NCBI GenBank assembly: GCA_013152135.1
Contig: JAADGX010000017.1
Location: 1-5,321 of the forward strand
Length of the DNA: 5,321 nucleotides
From: Chlorobiota bacterium
GTDB taxonomy: Bacteria; Bacteroidota; Ignavibacteria; SZUA-365; JAADGX01
Reading direction: 5' to 3'
A model generated the notes under the pieces. The model had not been told where the DNA came from, ran no database searches, and saw only the letters and a program-made list of their open reading frames with translations. Each line of letters begins with the position of its first letter. The first letter of the stretch is position 1. Positions 4,880 through 5,321 of the stretch are shown here, piece by piece. The position numbers and the translations under genes were made by a program.

Positions 4880-5321
4880 TGCGCATTATTATTCCCTGCC
4901 ATTTCGTCCTCGATGAAATTCACGCCGCCGATGGAAGTGTGACATGGAGCTATGGCGGGGCATTCTTTCCCGTATCCGTGTTTTCCGCGCTGTCGCGTGA
5001 GGGCGATGAGATTATTCCCGTGTTTCCCGCGGGCGAAGATATTTACGATGAACTTACCGCGACACTCGAACGGCTGCCCGGAGTACGGACGGACGGCGTG
5101 TACAGGGTCACCGGACCGACAATACGTGTGAAGCTTTTTTTCGACAGCGCCACACACTACAACACCTGCCTCGTTCGCCGTCTGCCGGCCATCCCGTACG
5201 AACGCATCGCGGCGTTTCTTCCAGCGGATCTCGTGTATCTCAACGCCATGACCGCCGCGGACGTCTCCCTCGATACGGCGGAGCGGCTTCGCGAAAGCGG
5301 CGCGCGCGTGTATCACGATAT
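4879..5321 (+). CDS. PfkB-family (ribokinase-like) carbohydrate kinase, N-terminal part
   Basis: An open frame starts at the ATG that shares its A with the mlaD stop (TGATG). It runs 147 complete codons without a stop to the window edge. The N-terminal strand MRIIIPCHFVLDEI is followed by a GG motif (YGGAFFPVSVFSAL, 25-38), then DEIIPVFPAGEDIYDEL (43-59) and LPADLVYLNAMTAADV. This order matches the PfkB/ribokinase fold. The conserved GG near residue 26 contacts the sugar, and the following G-x-D (G52, D54) matches the family's vG.D pattern. These enzymes phosphorylate sugars or nucleosides with ATP in the cytoplasm. The C-terminal PfkB signature with the catalytic Asp (GxGD) is outside the window, so activity and substrate cannot be judged. 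The GG motif lacks the usual GG.{2}N.A pattern, with FFPVS instead, which marks a divergent subfamily. Translational coupling to mlaD is very likely. It could also be a relative that has lost kinase activity. Confidence 0.72.
   Translation, partial: MRIIIPCHFVLDEIHAADGSVTWSYGGAFFPVSVFSALSREGDEIIPVFPAGEDIYDELTATLERLPGVRTDGVYRVTGPTIRVKLFFDSATHYNTCLVRRLPAIPYERIAAFLPADLVYLNAMTAADVSLDTAERLRESGARVYHD

Noticed and set aside
4858..5316. A 152-codon minus-strand open frame at the window end
   Set aside because: The plus strand here carries a coupled start with a good ribosome site and PfkB-like motifs, so the minus frame is a shadow.

Overview
The window comes from a diderm (outer-membrane-bearing) bacterium. 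An MlaE-MlaF-MlaD lipid transport cluster is present, and this system links the inner membrane to the outer membrane. By eye the G+C content is somewhat above 50 percent. My best guess is the Bacteroidota/Chlorobiota (FCB) group. This rests on an FtsX gene with no FtsE beside it, a long MlaD with a repeated GxGTLG motif, and candidate TTTG/TAnnTTTG-like promoters. The lineage is an inference from these weak cues and not a firm assignment.

Layout from left to right. (1) Positions 2-169 (+) are the 3' end of a uridine kinase gene. (2) Positions 177-235 hold a compact repeat cluster: a 13-bp unit in tandem followed by a 12-bp unit in tandem, which together form a TCCTTCGACTTCGCTCAGGA-type element. 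The cluster lies between convergent genes and supplies the stop codon of the next one. A small hairpin-plus-T-run at 251-270 may terminate the uridine kinase transcript. (3) Positions 230-1042 (-) encode a class I SAM-dependent methyltransferase with an eroded motif I. (4) Positions 1118-2008 (-) encode FtsX, upstream of the methyltransferase on the same strand, with a 75-nt gap. (5) Positions 2009-2281 are a 273-bp divergent intergenic region with candidate promoters in both directions. (6) Positions 2282-5321 (+) are a tight four-gene run: mlaE, mlaF, mlaD and a PfkB-like sugar/nucleoside kinase that runs off the window end. Junctions are 10 nt, a 4-nt overlap (ATGA) and a 1-nt overlap (TGATG), so translational coupling is likely.

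How the genes work together. MlaE (permease), MlaF (ATPase) and MlaD (membrane-anchored MCE protein) form the inner-membrane complex that moves phospholipids across the periplasm. The soluble STAS protein MlaB and the periplasmic carrier MlaC are not in the window. FtsX belongs to the division-associated FtsEX system that controls cell wall hydrolysis, so the divergent region separates two envelope functions. The role of the coupled PfkB-like kinase in a lipid transport operon is not obvious.

I do not see a clearly new biological system. The points most worth checking are the kinase coupled to mlaEFD, the methyltransferase with a degenerate SAM motif whose stop codon sits in a repeat, and the strong hairpin early in mlaE.
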